A stretch of DNA of 64,000 nt from a virus: IMG/VR virus record IMGVR_UViG_3300046171_000162, positions 124,001 through 188,000 of that record, one strand, 5' to 3'. The notes under the pieces are model-generated. The model did no database searches. It saw only the letters and a list, made by a program, of their open reading frames with translations, and was not told the origin of the DNA. The translations under genes and the position numbers were made by a program. Below are positions 40,501 to 47,828 of the stretch, in pieces; the first letter of the stretch is position 1, and every line of letters begins with the position of its first letter.

Positions 40501-40992
40501 TTCGACAGTGCAGCAGAGTCCAGAACAATTACTGTCGAGAACGTCGCAATCTTCGACTTCCTCGGTCAGGTCAAACCTGCTATCACCAAGGTATACACTG
40601 GCGACACAGAGATCAAAACTTCTGGCGAAGCAAGTGTTGCATTCGTCAGAGCACCTTATGCAGGTCAGACAGAAGTTCAACTATCTGGTACTGCAGCAGA
40701 AAGCAGAACCGCCAACCCACCAGAAGAAGGCACAGAGATTGCAACCACTGGCGAGGCGAAGGTTCTTCGCTCCTTTGGTTACGAGGGATCTGGTCAAATT
40801 ACGGTCGATGTCGATTCCATCATCGGCATTTCTCTCCGTATCTTTGGTACTGGATCTATCAAGGTCGATGTTCGCAGCGTCTACTTCCCACTACTCCAGC
40901 ACAGACCAGATGTTCACATCTACATCGCTGGTAGCGCAGCAACTGTCAAGATTGATGTTGCTCCACCACGTACCTATGGATGGATTATTTAA
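34600..40992 (+). CDS. 2,130-aa repetitive tail fibre protein
   Basis: The first half holds five long repeats of about 240 residues, anchored by a (I/L)(I/V)DLVxxGG motif at about nt 34795, 35520, 36260, 37000 and 37724, most preceded by GSVAxxPIxSITIQSIANxT. The second half is many short units of the type GSGxLFxxSGAAESxTxxPxE and TFAEQPFG. There is no globular catalytic domain; the C-terminus is LLQHRPDVHIYIAGSAATVK plus a short tail. The pattern fits a very long beta-structured fibre shaft. The ATG is 16 bases after a strong terminator with no clear late promoter or Shine-Dalgarno, so expression probably relies on read-through or an unseen promoter. Internal repeats make assembly collapse possible. 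Confidence 0.75.
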   Translation: MVFSYAGTGRMPQFVAVKALGLISYSYTSAIEEQFLYLDFGALGRAYWVIADHATKVIQDYKDDQIVDLVESGGPLNQLDYGSITEVEAYATDDWGEITVTSNIQAMGRTHFHSLTTWSVIKTWVGSGTVFEFGGSRYRLDAPYIVSGTLWVAGNANTHYVPAIATEGLLPLRSDTKIAYAPNWNVFGTLFSGSFAGEAVVKTSPEDRKTLFNVHGDADISFRPNWVGSGVLFNFSTTTFKQTYDYVGEGTLFGISSTEEKVVWDYNNSSIDYFTYENFGSVAESPINSITIQSIANETIQSRANERIIDLVVSGSTSGAFLDFGTILTDGEQTPSTVGLDWGEILTNQTDYPFGLFPISGTAKQVFTPNFIGSGGLFAFVNGRGRTKPRWIAFVNIGIFGASKTNFSLLHKGSGSLFSVNNAEDKRTYAYNGSGALYAFSGASEAVGANPPESTAILPLQGEARVAFSPNWISQGTVKTEGTAVERQTDHYKGSGTLFNFETAVEKITYHYSSTSNDIFQYRNYGSVADTPIESITIQSIANETIESRKDDRIIDLVVGGTTSGSYLDYGQILINGQDAPETVREDYGSIMESISRYAMGDLLVQGTASVRREFSYVGKGDLFAFVEGRGRTKPRWIANVNIEVKGEAQDAVVKRFIGDGNLFNFEKAEERRTFGYEGQGTFSTSGEASIAYEKAPYRGYVLFDVTGDTKVAFVPNFNGSGVATIDVEHVERTTFSEVGSGVLFDMGNLVEKRTYHYSHTSDTIFTPLDYGSVAANPIDSITIQSIANDTIESRKDQRIIDLVTGGSTSGSYFDYGSVNDFFPSITDDYEGITETVTRYAMGGPQVSGAADVNFRPVHVGSGSITIDINTIVRVLPRWIAFVPIEFTGVATDTFTKAYKGSGILPLPVSTTDARSFAYEGKGELFAINGGEEAVAFDYPRQDPVFTITGEAKVAYVPNWNGSGTATLSGTLVERTAFNPPARGDLFSFNNLDERRTYHYNSSSIDLLNRISYGSVASPVIDSWVIANHATKVIQDYRNDRLVDLVETGGGDFFDYGFLEQENIGGLPNINTPDATEDYQFIRDPDLDASRYPFGHLFKFSGLSGGVKVVINLRHIAVLDKPTLKLSGDVFVKLPNKHEGSGVLFNTGGAAESATFSPDDLTGLFDFVGFAATRRIPNFNGGGTIRLDGRASSAVAFAGFQENTIVLRGISGVKYTPSYAGTGVISTLSGAAEAVTASPDDLIGLFDFVGTATEKATAAYTGSGSLFALSGAVEAVAVAEEKRNLIKVSGNAGERFIPNFNGSGSISVLSGAAESRTGSPDPFFTLFDFTGRGTVKATVVESGLARLTLSGTTEPEILTFAEQPFGTATILGQGGERFVPHYRGSGRIAALSGAAESFTANPLERQLLFSMGGIATEAFTAAPAVEGTEIKLSGSTSPEIRTFAEQPFGVIPVSGVGDYIHVDVYGGFGTLFSGGFTSESVTFKIPPVREGDILFRGSAVEAVGFNPPEETAHLLLSGEVVIPLRTFAEQPTVRVAVSGVAIEKNTEVYVGTGAIFSNGFTSESVTRKLPEFTAHLNVTGLAEEKATFREIFFGSLFKFRGSAGRALLTFAEQPQTLSKISGVAATTRARDFVGEGNIATLSGAAEAVTFNPLERDLLFDVAGIAAERRTNAFVGTGQIRIYPEAADIRFTPNWNVEGVIPVSGTAVERVARDEVVQVNIGTFSGAAESVTFNPLEKDMLFSIGGRAAYRTSVSEVKLADARIFAAEDNNGTTTKIHIGSGTATLSGAGRIVITLSYVGDIRIGTFSGAAESITVNPLEKDLLFSTAGIATLRSTRAYYGSGSLFALNGAAESRTVAPPAEGLYDITGEAKIVITVSHIGDGNLFSFVTSDEKVAYDYVGEQVLFNLSGEAVERITNAESGFGSIFSFSGAAERVAFVPSLLADVNIAGRAATPRSRVFTGSGDLYAFDSAAESRTITVENVAIFDFLGQVKPAITKVYTGDTEIKTSGEASVAFVRAPYAGQTEVQLSGTAAESRTANPPEEGTEIATTGEAKVLRSFGYEGSGQITVDVDSIIGISLRIFGTGSIKVDVRSVYFPLLQHRPDVHIYIAGSAATVKIDVAPPRTYGWII
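34690..37770 (+). repeat. Five approximately 735-bp coding repeats in the long fibre gene
   Basis: The anchor motif (I/L)(I/V)DLV recurs at spacings of about 725, 740, 740 and 724 bases. Copies 2-4 share SITIQSIAN and the copies diverge at both ends, so they are old, selected repeats rather than recent duplications. Copies 1 and 5 share WVIA(D/N)HATKVIQDY instead, so the outer and inner copies form two subtypes. Confidence 0.75.
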
Positions 40993-40995
40993 TAG

Positions 40996-41003
40996 TATAA
41001 ATA
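40996..41003 (+). promoter_or_regulatory. T4-type late promoter (TATAAATA)
   Basis: This perfect octamer lies 4 bases after the stop of the long fibre gene and 25 bases before ATG 41029. Confidence 0.75.
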
Positions 41004-41028
41004 ACATTGGTATCCTAAATTAATTTTA

Positions 41029-41487
41029 ATGACTACCCAGGTACAGTTTAGAAGAGGTACTACTGCTGAACATGCTCACTTCGCGGGAGCGCAGGGTGAG
41101 TTGACCATTGATACTGATAAAAATATGGCGGTTGTCCATGATGGGACAACTAACGGTGGATTTGATGTTTTTCGTGCTCGGTGGGAGTATCTAAATCAGA
41201 GTGTCACGCTTGGCACTAGTCTTCGTTATCTCGTAGACTCGTCAGGTGGACCACTCACACTGACTCTGCCTTTGTATAACAATCAATTGGTTCCTAAAGC
41301 AGGGGACACATTGGAGTTCATTGATATTAATTTTACGTGGGATACAAATAATGTAACAATCGTCGATCCAATTGGAAGAGAATTTCAAAACACTTTTGGA
41401 GTTATTTCCAGTCCTTTAGTATTCGACTTGAAAGGAGCGAGAGTGCAACTAATTTGGGACGGTAACTACTGGAGGGTAATTGTATGA
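41029..41487 (+). CDS. Mtd-N-like small fibre protein
   Basis: The product has 152 residues. It begins TTQVQFRRGTTAEHAHFAGA followed by QGELTIDTDKNMAVVHDG. This is the intertwining N-terminal module known from the major tropism determinant and many other phage fibre stems. The C-terminal 80 residues form a beta domain ending in VQLIWDGNYWRVI, a motif also ending the 45575 protein (LELIYSGSSYGWSIL). The stop overlaps the next ATG (ATGA). It is probably a trimeric fibre or tip component. No reverse transcriptase or variable repeat accompanies it, so there is no diversity-generating element. Confidence 0.7.
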   Translation: MTTQVQFRRGTTAEHAHFAGAQGELTIDTDKNMAVVHDGTTNGGFDVFRARWEYLNQSVTLGTSLRYLVDSSGGPLTLTLPLYNNQLVPKAGDTLEFIDINFTWDTNNVTIVDPIGREFQNTFGVISSPLVFDLKGARVQLIWDGNYWRVIV

Positions 41488-41876
41488 CAATGTTTATCAG
41501 CGATAGCTATCAACAAGCTGGGGGGACGGGGCAATCCTTTTCTTCCAATAGCTATACCCTCGGTAACGACTTTACCATTCACGCTCTTCAAAGAGATGAT
41601 GATGGAATGCTGCGTTACACCAGAATTAGATCTATTGATGATGAAATTGGAGATTTCTACCGTTTAGACGGAACCCCATACCTAGATATTGCTACAGGTG
41701 TGTATGACTACGTAGAAGAAACTACTGAATCGAAGTCATATAAGAATCATCCACAAGATAAATACCAACAGTATAGATTTGATAGTCGCAAGATTAGCTA
41801 TTTTATTGATGATGACGGATACTTTGTAATTCGTTTCAATGAAAATTATGATTTTACCACCGAAGGACCCAAATAA
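41484..41876 (+). CDS. Putative virion protein of unknown function
   Basis: The product has 130 residues, coupled by ATGA overlap to the Mtd-like protein. It is acidic and Tyr/Asp-rich (IRSIDDEIGDFYRLDGTPYL; FDSRKISYFIDDDGYFVIRF) and looks like a small beta-barrel or sandwich. No known motif was recognised. The 15-base gap to the tailspike gene suggests it is made in step with those fibre parts. Confidence 0.6.
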   Translation: MTMFISDSYQQAGGTGQSFSSNSYTLGNDFTIHALQRDDDGMLRYTRIRSIDDEIGDFYRLDGTPYLDIATGVYDYVEETTESKSYKNHPQDKYQQYRFDSRKISYFIDDDGYFVIRFNENYDFTTEGPK

Positions 41877-41891
41877 TAAGGCAGCATAAAC

Positions 41892-44800
41892 ATGGCAGAT
41901 TTCAGATTAGGCAGACTTAAGTTTAATTGGAGGGGCGACTGGACAGTTGCCACTGCATACGTCATCGATGACATCGTTAAGTTTGGTGCAAACACTTTTG
42001 TTTGTATTTCAAACCACACGTCAGCATCGAATGAGGCGCAATGGTATGGATCGGATGGTGCCAGATGGCAACTCCATACCGAAGGCATTTACCACAGAGG
42101 TGAATGGGCAGATGCAACCTTCTATAGAACTAATGATATTGTCAAGTATGGCAATGATCAGTATAGGGTTGTCAACCCCCACACTTCCAGCGGATCTTTC
42201 GCTGCTGCAAACTTCGTCTCGTATATTAACGGACTGAAGTTTGAAGATACGTGGGACACCAATACTGAATACCAACCAGGTGACATTGTAACTTTCGGTG
42301 GTTACTCTTATGTTGCTCAAACAATCTCTACTGGTTCACAACCCAATAGCACTATTGGTAGTGACTGGGAGATCCTAACTACTGGTTTCAAGGTAGTTGG
42401 TACATGGAGCAACAGCACCGAATACAAGCCTGGTGACGTTGTACTCCTTGGTGGTAACTCCTACGTTGCTAAAACAACCAACACAAACTCCACACCTGGA
42501 TCTAATCCTTCTGATTGGGACTTCGTTGTTGGTGGTTTCACCTGGAGAGGCACTTGGGATACAAGCACAACTTACCAACCTGGTGATGCTGTCACCAGAG
42601 CAAGTAACTCCTACATCTGTGTTGCCGAAACAACTGGCAACGAACCTGAACTAGATGTTAACGGAGACTACTGGAACTCCCTGACCCAAGGCGCACAGTC
42701 TAACGTACTAACCGATGCTGGTGATGTTCTTTACATCTCTGGTTCAGGTGCTGCAAGACTACCTATTGGAACAACTGGTCAAGTTCTATCCGTTGATTCT
42801 AACGGATTCCCCGCATGGGAAAACAACAATGTTACCGACCCTGTTTACTATGTTACCACAAATGGTAACGACCTAAACGACGGTTCTAACATCAGCAAAG
42901 CATTTGCTTCACTCTCTCATGCAGTAAGTCTTGTTACTGGTCCTGCTACCATTTATGTTAAGGCAGGTATCTATAACGAAACTCTACCAATCATCGTTCC
43001 CGAGAACGTTTCGATCATTGGTGACAACATGAGAACGTCCACCGTTAAACCAAACGTTGGACAACCTTCTAACATCCAAAGACTAACACTTGCAACGATT
43101 CCTCTTGCTGCAGAGAGAGTCATTGGCGAGACATGCACAAATGGTGCTGGCGATAAGACCGCACAGATCATGGATGTCAGAGACGGTGGTGCTAGCATCG
43201 ACGTTATGCCTCTTACTGGCGGCGTCTGGACTACCTCCGATACTTTCGACAATGGTGGTGCTAATATCGCACTTAACACCGTGAACACTCTCAATAACGA
43301 GAACGCAACTCTCTTCTATCTGTCTAACAGATCGATGCTGAAGGATCTCGTTATGGACGGTATGGCAGGATTCGTTCCTTCTGTATCCGATCCAAAGGAT
43401 ATGAACACCTCTACTCCAGATGGTGTATTCGTTAGACTGAACCCCAACTCCCCAATCTCCAAGTCTCCTTACGTTTCGCAGTGTTCTGCATTCTCCCAGA
43501 CTGGTATTGGTGCAATTGTTGACGGTGGTGTTCACGATAAGTATGACGGAACTGGAACTCCTTCTAACAAGTCTATCGTTTTTGACTCCTGGACTAACAT
43601 CCACGAAAGCGGTGGTGTAGGTTTCTGGATTACGAACAACGGCGCTGCTGAAATCGTATCCTGCTTCACCTACTATTGCCACATCTCTTACACCTCTACT
43701 AGAGGCGGTAGAATCAGATCCTTGGCAGGTAACTCCTCCTGGGGTACTTACGCTATTGTTTCCTCTGGTTTCAACGAAAATGAGTCTACTCTCGATGGAT
43801 TCATCGACGGTATCGAACTCAACTACGATCCCCTTACCCTATCTACAGGCGCAACTTTTGAAAGTGCCGAGAATGTTACGGGTGGTACTTCTGGTGCAGT
43901 TGGCGAAATTACTAGTTTCCAACCTTCGGCAGACAAGATTCTTATCCGTCCTCTCAAAGGTAACTTTGCACAGAACGAAGTTGTCACTGGTAGCAATTCT
44001 ACAGCAACTGCAACTCTGGTCAACAACTCTGACGCTCAAAAGGGTATGTCAGGTTTCACCTTTGTTCTCGGTGGTCTAACCGCTGCTCCTGACCCAGGTG
44101 GTTCTATTGAATACATCACTGGTCCTGGTGGACTCGGTTCTGATCTATTCACTTATGTTGTTGCTAACTCTTCTTACGCTGGTCCTACTGGACGTGGAGA
44201 ACTGACTGTAACCAGAGGACTTCTTGGTTCTGCTGCTACAACTCATGATGGTTTGAGCACTGTTGCTAGATACCAAACTGGTACTGCAACATCTCTATCT
44301 GCTCCTGTTAGTGACGCGGTTGGCACTGTCATCCAAGTTGCTTCGATTACTGGCATTAACACTGGTGGTTATGTCATCATCGAAGACGAGATGATGGAAG
44401 TCGTTTCGTTCCCAACTGCAACTTCTGTTGAAGTTATCAGAGGAGTAGAAGGCACCACTGGTGCTGCACATAACTCTGGCGTTACAGTCAGAGCACTTCA
44501 GATCAAGGTTCCTACCGAGACAACTACCGCTAGAGACCTAACAGCATCTGACACAGTTATTCTTGTTGAAACGTCTACGGGTACTCTATCCTCTGACTAC
44601 ATCAAGATTGACAGTGAGTTCATGCAGGTTTCCCAATCCGCAACAATTACAACTGGTACTGTACTGGTTGTTCTTGCAGAAGAGAAGCCTAGTGCAACTT
44701 ACGATCGTCAAGCTACAAGAATCAGATACCTGTATTCACAAGTCAGACTAACTGGTCATGACTTCCTGGATATCGGTACTGGTAACAAGACCCAGACTAA

Positions 44801-45164
44801 CTGGCCAGGTCAGCCTCTATCGGCACCTGCACCAGGTAATGAGGTTACTGAAAACTTCCCTGGTCGTGTGTTCTTCGTATCCACGGACCAAGATGGTAAC
44901 TTCACCGTTGGTCGTTACTTCAAAGTTAACCAGGCAACTGGTAGCACAACCTTGAACGCATCTTCCTTCGACTTGTCTGGTCTATCATCCTTGAGACTTG
45001 GTTCCATCGGTGCTCAAATCGGTGAATCTATTAACGAGTTCTCGGCGGATGTAACCATGTCTGCAAATAGCAACGCTAAAGTTCCTACGCAGAAGGCAGT
45101 CAAGACTTACGTTGACACAAAGACGAAGACGAAAGGCTTCACTTTCTGGGCGGGAGCAATGTGA
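41892..45164 (+). CDS. Tailspike/fibre with five carbohydrate-binding-like repeats and a beta-helix
   Basis: The product has 1,090 residues. Residues 1-280 hold five units of about 50 aa of the type W(R)GxWxxxTxYxxGDxVxxxxxxYxC/V, for example TWDTNTEYQPGDIVTFGGYS and TWDTSTTYQPGDAVTRASNS, similar to CBM5/12 chitin-binding-like modules. A linker with GTTGQVLSVDSNGFPAW follows. From about 315 comes a DUF1565/pectate-lyase-like right-handed beta-helix start (YYVTTNGNDLNDGSNISKAF, then IYVKAGIYNETLPIIVPENV). A central beta-helix runs to about 650. RGVEGT-type modules lie near 830-880. The C-terminus (SADVTMSANSNAKVPTQKAV) is a fibre trimerisation-type tail. It probably binds or degrades host surface polysaccharide; no catalytic residues can be assigned. 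Confidence 0.78.
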   Translation: MADFRLGRLKFNWRGDWTVATAYVIDDIVKFGANTFVCISNHTSASNEAQWYGSDGARWQLHTEGIYHRGEWADATFYRTNDIVKYGNDQYRVVNPHTSSGSFAAANFVSYINGLKFEDTWDTNTEYQPGDIVTFGGYSYVAQTISTGSQPNSTIGSDWEILTTGFKVVGTWSNSTEYKPGDVVLLGGNSYVAKTTNTNSTPGSNPSDWDFVVGGFTWRGTWDTSTTYQPGDAVTRASNSYICVAETTGNEPELDVNGDYWNSLTQGAQSNVLTDAGDVLYISGSGAARLPIGTTGQVLSVDSNGFPAWENNNVTDPVYYVTTNGNDLNDGSNISKAFASLSHAVSLVTGPATIYVKAGIYNETLPIIVPENVSIIGDNMRTSTVKPNVGQPSNIQRLTLATIPLAAERVIGETCTNGAGDKTAQIMDVRDGGASIDVMPLTGGVWTTSDTFDNGGANIALNTVNTLNNENATLFYLSNRSMLKDLVMDGMAGFVPSVSDPKDMNTSTPDGVFVRLNPNSPISKSPYVSQCSAFSQTGIGAIVDGGVHDKYDGTGTPSNKSIVFDSWTNIHESGGVGFWITNNGAAEIVSCFTYYCHISYTSTRGGRIRSLAGNSSWGTYAIVSSGFNENESTLDGFIDGIELNYDPLTLSTGATFESAENVTGGTSGAVGEITSFQPSADKILIRPLKGNFAQNEVVTGSNSTATATLVNNSDAQKGMSGFTFVLGGLTAAPDPGGSIEYITGPGGLGSDLFTYVVANSSYAGPTGRGELTVTRGLLGSAATTHDGLSTVARYQTGTATSLSAPVSDAVGTVIQVASITGINTGGYVIIEDEMMEVVSFPTATSVEVIRGVEGTTGAAHNSGVTVRALQIKVPTETTTARDLTASDTVILVETSTGTLSSDYIKIDSEFMQVSQSATITTGTVLVVLAEEKPSATYDRQATRIRYLYSQVRLTGHDFLDIGTGNKTQTNWPGQPLSAPAPGNEVTENFPGRVFFVSTDQDGNFTVGRYFKVNQATGSTTLNASSFDLSGLSSLRLGSIGAQIGESINEFSADVTMSANSNAKVPTQKAVKTYVDTKTKTKGFTFWAGAM

Positions 45165-45173
45165 TCCCCTCTT

Positions 45174-45181
45174 TATAAATA
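45174..45181 (+). promoter_or_regulatory. T4-type late promoter (TATAAATA)
   Basis: This perfect octamer lies 45 bases upstream of ATG 45226, in the gap after the tailspike gene. Confidence 0.72.
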
Positions 45182-45225
45182 CAAGTAAAATTACGAAATC
45201 TCGGCAAATTTAAGGAGTAATAAAC

Positions 45226-45546
45226 ATGGCTTCTGGCATCCTGGGGACACAAGCTTCCCTATCAGCTAACACCCTAACCACAGTATATACCGTCCCTGCA
45301 GCAACTGTTGCATACGTTAACTTTAACATCGTCAACACGAACTCTACGCCTGTTAGCGTTCGTGTTGCTCTCGCTGCTACCAGCACACCTACTGGCGCAG
45401 AATACATTGAGTACAATGCAGAAATTGCAGGGTACGGTATTCTGGAGAGAACTGGTATTGCGCTTCAGGCAACTAAAAACATTGTAGTGCTTTCCGATAC
45501 GGCAAACGTCAGCGTAGCTGCGTATGGCGTTGAAGAAGAGGCTTGA
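45226..45546 (+). CDS. Small beta-sandwich fibre protein
   Basis: The product has 106 residues, all beta: TTVYTVPAATVAYVNFNIVN, NSTPVSVRVALAA, then EYIEYNAEIAGYG and KNIVVLSDTANVSVAAYGVE. The same order of motifs (VIYTVPTDEEALVSLFVANQ ... QYLEYNRDIV ... QSVVVFTDTDGVSFSVYAKF) forms the second domain of the virion protein at 55010, so the two are related. An AAGGAG ribosome site lies upstream. It is probably a small tail or head decoration or fibre-tip protein. Confidence 0.68.
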   Translation: MASGILGTQASLSANTLTTVYTVPAATVAYVNFNIVNTNSTPVSVRVALAATSTPTGAEYIEYNAEIAGYGILERTGIALQATKNIVVLSDTANVSVAAYGVEEEA

Positions 45547-45552
45547 TAAATA
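45545..45552 (+). promoter_or_regulatory. T4-type late promoter (GATAAATA)
   Basis: This overlaps the stop codon of the preceding gene and lies 23 bases before ATG 45575. It is the nearest late promoter for the small protein at 45575 and for the Cys-rich genes that follow. Confidence 0.62.
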
Positions 45553-45574
45553 GTACAAAGGAGTTTTAAGAACA

Positions 45575-45904
45575 ATGGGACGCAATCTATCAGCACCACC
45601 CCTAGAGCAAAGAACTACTCTAGGTATCACAGCAAACCACAGTGTTCTGTCGGGAGAAATCCTGATGATTGACACTACCGCTGGATCGGAAATTACACTA
45701 ACACTACCCGCAAACCCCGCAGTGGGCGATCGTATCAATCTAATTGATGCAGCAGGTCAGTGTGGTACAACGAAAGCAATTCTTGCTAGAAATGGCAATA
45801 AAATCGCTAACCTTGCAGAAGACCTAGACTTCGATATTAAAAATGCATCACTTGAGTTAATCTATAGTGGATCTTCTTACGGTTGGTCGATCCTTTCTAA
45901 CTAA
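45575..45904 (+). CDS. Small fibre-tip-like protein
   Basis: The product has 109 residues. It has a beta-rich pattern common to phage fibre heads: NHSVLSGEILMIDTTAGSEI, TLTLPANPAVGDRINLIDAA, NGNKIANLAEDLDFDIKNAS, and the end LELIYSGSSYGWSIL. The same order occurs in the C-terminal half of the 41029 protein. An AAGGAG ribosome site lies upstream. It is co-transcribed with the Cys-rich genes and may be part of the same adhesin complex. Confidence 0.65.
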   Translation: MGRNLSAPPLEQRTTLGITANHSVLSGEILMIDTTAGSEITLTLPANPAVGDRINLIDAAGQCGTTKAILARNGNKIANLAEDLDFDIKNASLELIYSGSSYGWSILSN

Positions 45905-45927
45905 TATACCTAGGGAGGATATAAGTC

Positions 45928-46863
45928 ATGTCGAGTTTAAGAGACTTACTGGATGTTGCAGACGACAGTGCAGTACCAGTAACTACATATTACGGTCCCC
46001 AAAACAGTCACCAAATTTGGTTTCGTGGGGGTCACTGTTGGGAATATAATAACAACCACAGTTACAACTGGCAAGAACTTTGCTGGTGCGTCCCTGTTTG
46101 CTGCGTTTGTAAACTAGAGATTGAAATCTGGGGTGGAGGCGGCGGCGGCGCTGGTGCTTGCTGCTGTATGAACGGATGGAATGGACATTCTGGTCAGTAC
46201 AATAAGACCACAGTTTGCGCTGCACAATCTAGCATTGGTGGCACCGAACTAGATGGTTGCAAGTATTGCTTCTGTGCTGCCTCGGTCACCTGTAGATCTC
46301 CATCTAACAGTGGTTACGACGGTTGTAAGTCCTGGGTCAACGGTCCTGGTCTAGACAACTTCTGTGCTTGTGGTGGATGCCACGGTCGCTCCTGTTGCTT
46401 CGGTGCTGCTAACTACTCTGGTGGTTGTAGATCCAGAGAGAACTGGATGGTCAGTCAAGCATGGTGCAGATGGCAGACTAACTGCTGGTCTGCAGATCGC
46501 GAATGTCGCGAATACTGCTGTGAGTTCGGTAAGGAATACTGGGGTGCTCAAAACTCCTATAACCAGAACAGTTGCTCCGATTGCGGCAACTGGTGTATGA
46601 TGAAAAACTATGTGCCTACTGCCCCTTACCAAGATGGTAAGTTCGGCACACTCCACACTACCAGACGTTGCTCTATGGCAACATGTGGTAGAGAAGCAAC
46701 AATGTGGATGGAAGGTAACAACGCTGGTCTTTCCAGTGACTGTTTCCGTAATGGTCCTCCTGGCATGGGTGGATTCTCTGCTGATGTATTTGGTAGAGGT
46801 TGCTGCTGTGGTTCCGAAGGTGCTGCAGGTCTTGTTAAAATCACATGGTACTGTAAGACTTAA
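45928..46863 (+). CDS. Cysteine-rich, glycine-rich putative adhesin A
   Basis: The product has 311 residues with 36 cysteines by hand count, including CCC and CC clusters. The layout is an N-terminal SLRDLLDVADDS helix, a strand, then IEIWGGGGGGAGACCCMNGW, a long Cys/Gly/Trp/Asn-rich body without hydrophobic segments, and a C-terminal strand EGAAGLVKITWYC. The Gly block plus final strand match the polyglycine-rich tip domain of phage fibres, but with Cys at positions usually Gly or Ser. There is no signal peptide. A GGGAGG ribosome site lies upstream. It forms a tandem family with the next two genes. The cysteines could form disulfides after lysis in oxic water or bind metal; neither is shown. 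Confidence 0.65.
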   Translation: MSSLRDLLDVADDSAVPVTTYYGPQNSHQIWFRGGHCWEYNNNHSYNWQELCWCVPVCCVCKLEIEIWGGGGGGAGACCCMNGWNGHSGQYNKTTVCAAQSSIGGTELDGCKYCFCAASVTCRSPSNSGYDGCKSWVNGPGLDNFCACGGCHGRSCCFGAANYSGGCRSRENWMVSQAWCRWQTNCWSADRECREYCCEFGKEYWGAQNSYNQNSCSDCGNWCMMKNYVPTAPYQDGKFGTLHTTRRCSMATCGREATMWMEGNNAGLSSDCFRNGPPGMGGFSADVFGRGCCCGSEGAAGLVKITWYCKT

Positions 46864-46869
46864 TTAAAG

Positions 46870-47802
46870 ATGGCAAATTTACGAGGACTACTAGGGAAGG
46901 AATTTGCTTCCACAATTACTGACACCGCAGCGGTATATGGTAGCTATACCCGTGTCAGAGACGGGATGGTATTCAACTTCCATCCTTACTGTAACAGAGG
47001 AAACTGTGAGCAGTCATACCACGACTATTGCATCAATCATTGGTGTGTTCCTTGTGGTACTACCCAGATCACTTTTGAACTCTGGGGTGGTGGCGGTTCT
47101 GGCGGTGGCGCATGCTGCTGTCAACAGGGTATCCCTGGTGGTGCTGGTGCATATGTCAGAAAGACTCTACAGTATCCACAGATCCAAGGTGGATGGTGTT
47201 ACGCAATGGTCGTAGCATCGCCTACATGTTGCTCACAGTGCTGCTGTGGTATCCAAGGTTGTAAGTCTTACATCACTGGTTGCAACTTAAGTAACCTTTG
47301 TGCAGAAGGTGGTCTTCCTGGTAAGACTTGCTGTTATGCATTCTGGGGCAATGAATTCAGATGTGAAGATAGAGTTTACTTCTCTGGTGCTGGTGGTTGG
47401 ACACCTGGAACAGATAAGTCCAACTCCTATGGTGGAGACGAAATGATTCCTGGTGGTCCTGGATTCTTCAGAACCTATAATAACTCCGATACTTGCTGGG
47501 CAAAAATTGGAATGGCATACCCAGGTAGACTCATTGACCACAAAGGTGGTCACATTATGTCTAATAATAGAGGTAATGCTTGTAACCAGGAACGTACCTA
47601 CTGTAATGGAACTACTCCTTGGGCATATAGCACAAACTGTAATGGCGGTCCTGGTATCCCTGGCGTTGGTGCTCCTTCCGCAACTTCTTGCTCTAATAGC
47701 TGCTGCTATGGATGGCGCGGTCAAGGTGGATTTATTAAGATCACATACTGTTCCTGCTGGTTAGGCGTCAATAATGACTGCGCTTTCCACTTCTGTAACT
47801 AA
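46870..47802 (+). CDS. Cysteine-rich, glycine-rich putative adhesin B
   Basis: The product has 310 residues with 31 cysteines by hand count. It has the same plan as its neighbours: ANLRGLLGKEFAS at the start, FELWGGGGSGGGACCCQQGI in the middle with PGGAGAYVRKTL after it, Cys clusters (CCSQCCCG), and the closing strand GQGGFIKITYCSC plus a short Cys-containing tail. It starts 6 bases after the stop of A. The Gly-rich block and the end are conserved with A and C, while the middle (for example GGWTPGTDKSNSYGGDEMIP) differs, as expected for a receptor-facing part under diversifying selection. Confidence 0.65.
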   Translation: MANLRGLLGKEFASTITDTAAVYGSYTRVRDGMVFNFHPYCNRGNCEQSYHDYCINHWCVPCGTTQITFELWGGGGSGGGACCCQQGIPGGAGAYVRKTLQYPQIQGGWCYAMVVASPTCCSQCCCGIQGCKSYITGCNLSNLCAEGGLPGKTCCYAFWGNEFRCEDRVYFSGAGGWTPGTDKSNSYGGDEMIPGGPGFFRTYNNSDTCWAKIGMAYPGRLIDHKGGHIMSNNRGNACNQERTYCNGTTPWAYSTNCNGGPGIPGVGAPSATSCSNSCCYGWRGQGGFIKITYCSCWLGVNNDCAFHFCN

Positions 47803-47805
47803 ATA
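47798..47805 (+). promoter_or_regulatory. Possible late promoter variant (ACTAAATA)
   Basis: One mismatch to NATAAATA. It overlaps the stop of Cys-rich gene B and lies 23 bases before gene C. Confidence 0.35.
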
Positions 47806-47828
47806 TCAATTAAGAAGAGCCATAGAAG

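Noticed and set aside
37790-41023. A 1,077-codon open frame overlapping the long fibre gene in the +2 frame
   Set aside because: It is rich in Leu, Ser and Gln as expected from reading Ser/Gly/Ala/Glu repeat codons one base out of frame. It has no ribosome site and no own promoter, and its length follows from the repetitive codon usage of the true gene.
41029-41487. A diversity-generating retroelement around the Mtd-like protein
   Set aside because: No reverse transcriptase, no template repeat and no adenine-biased variable repeat were seen in the window.
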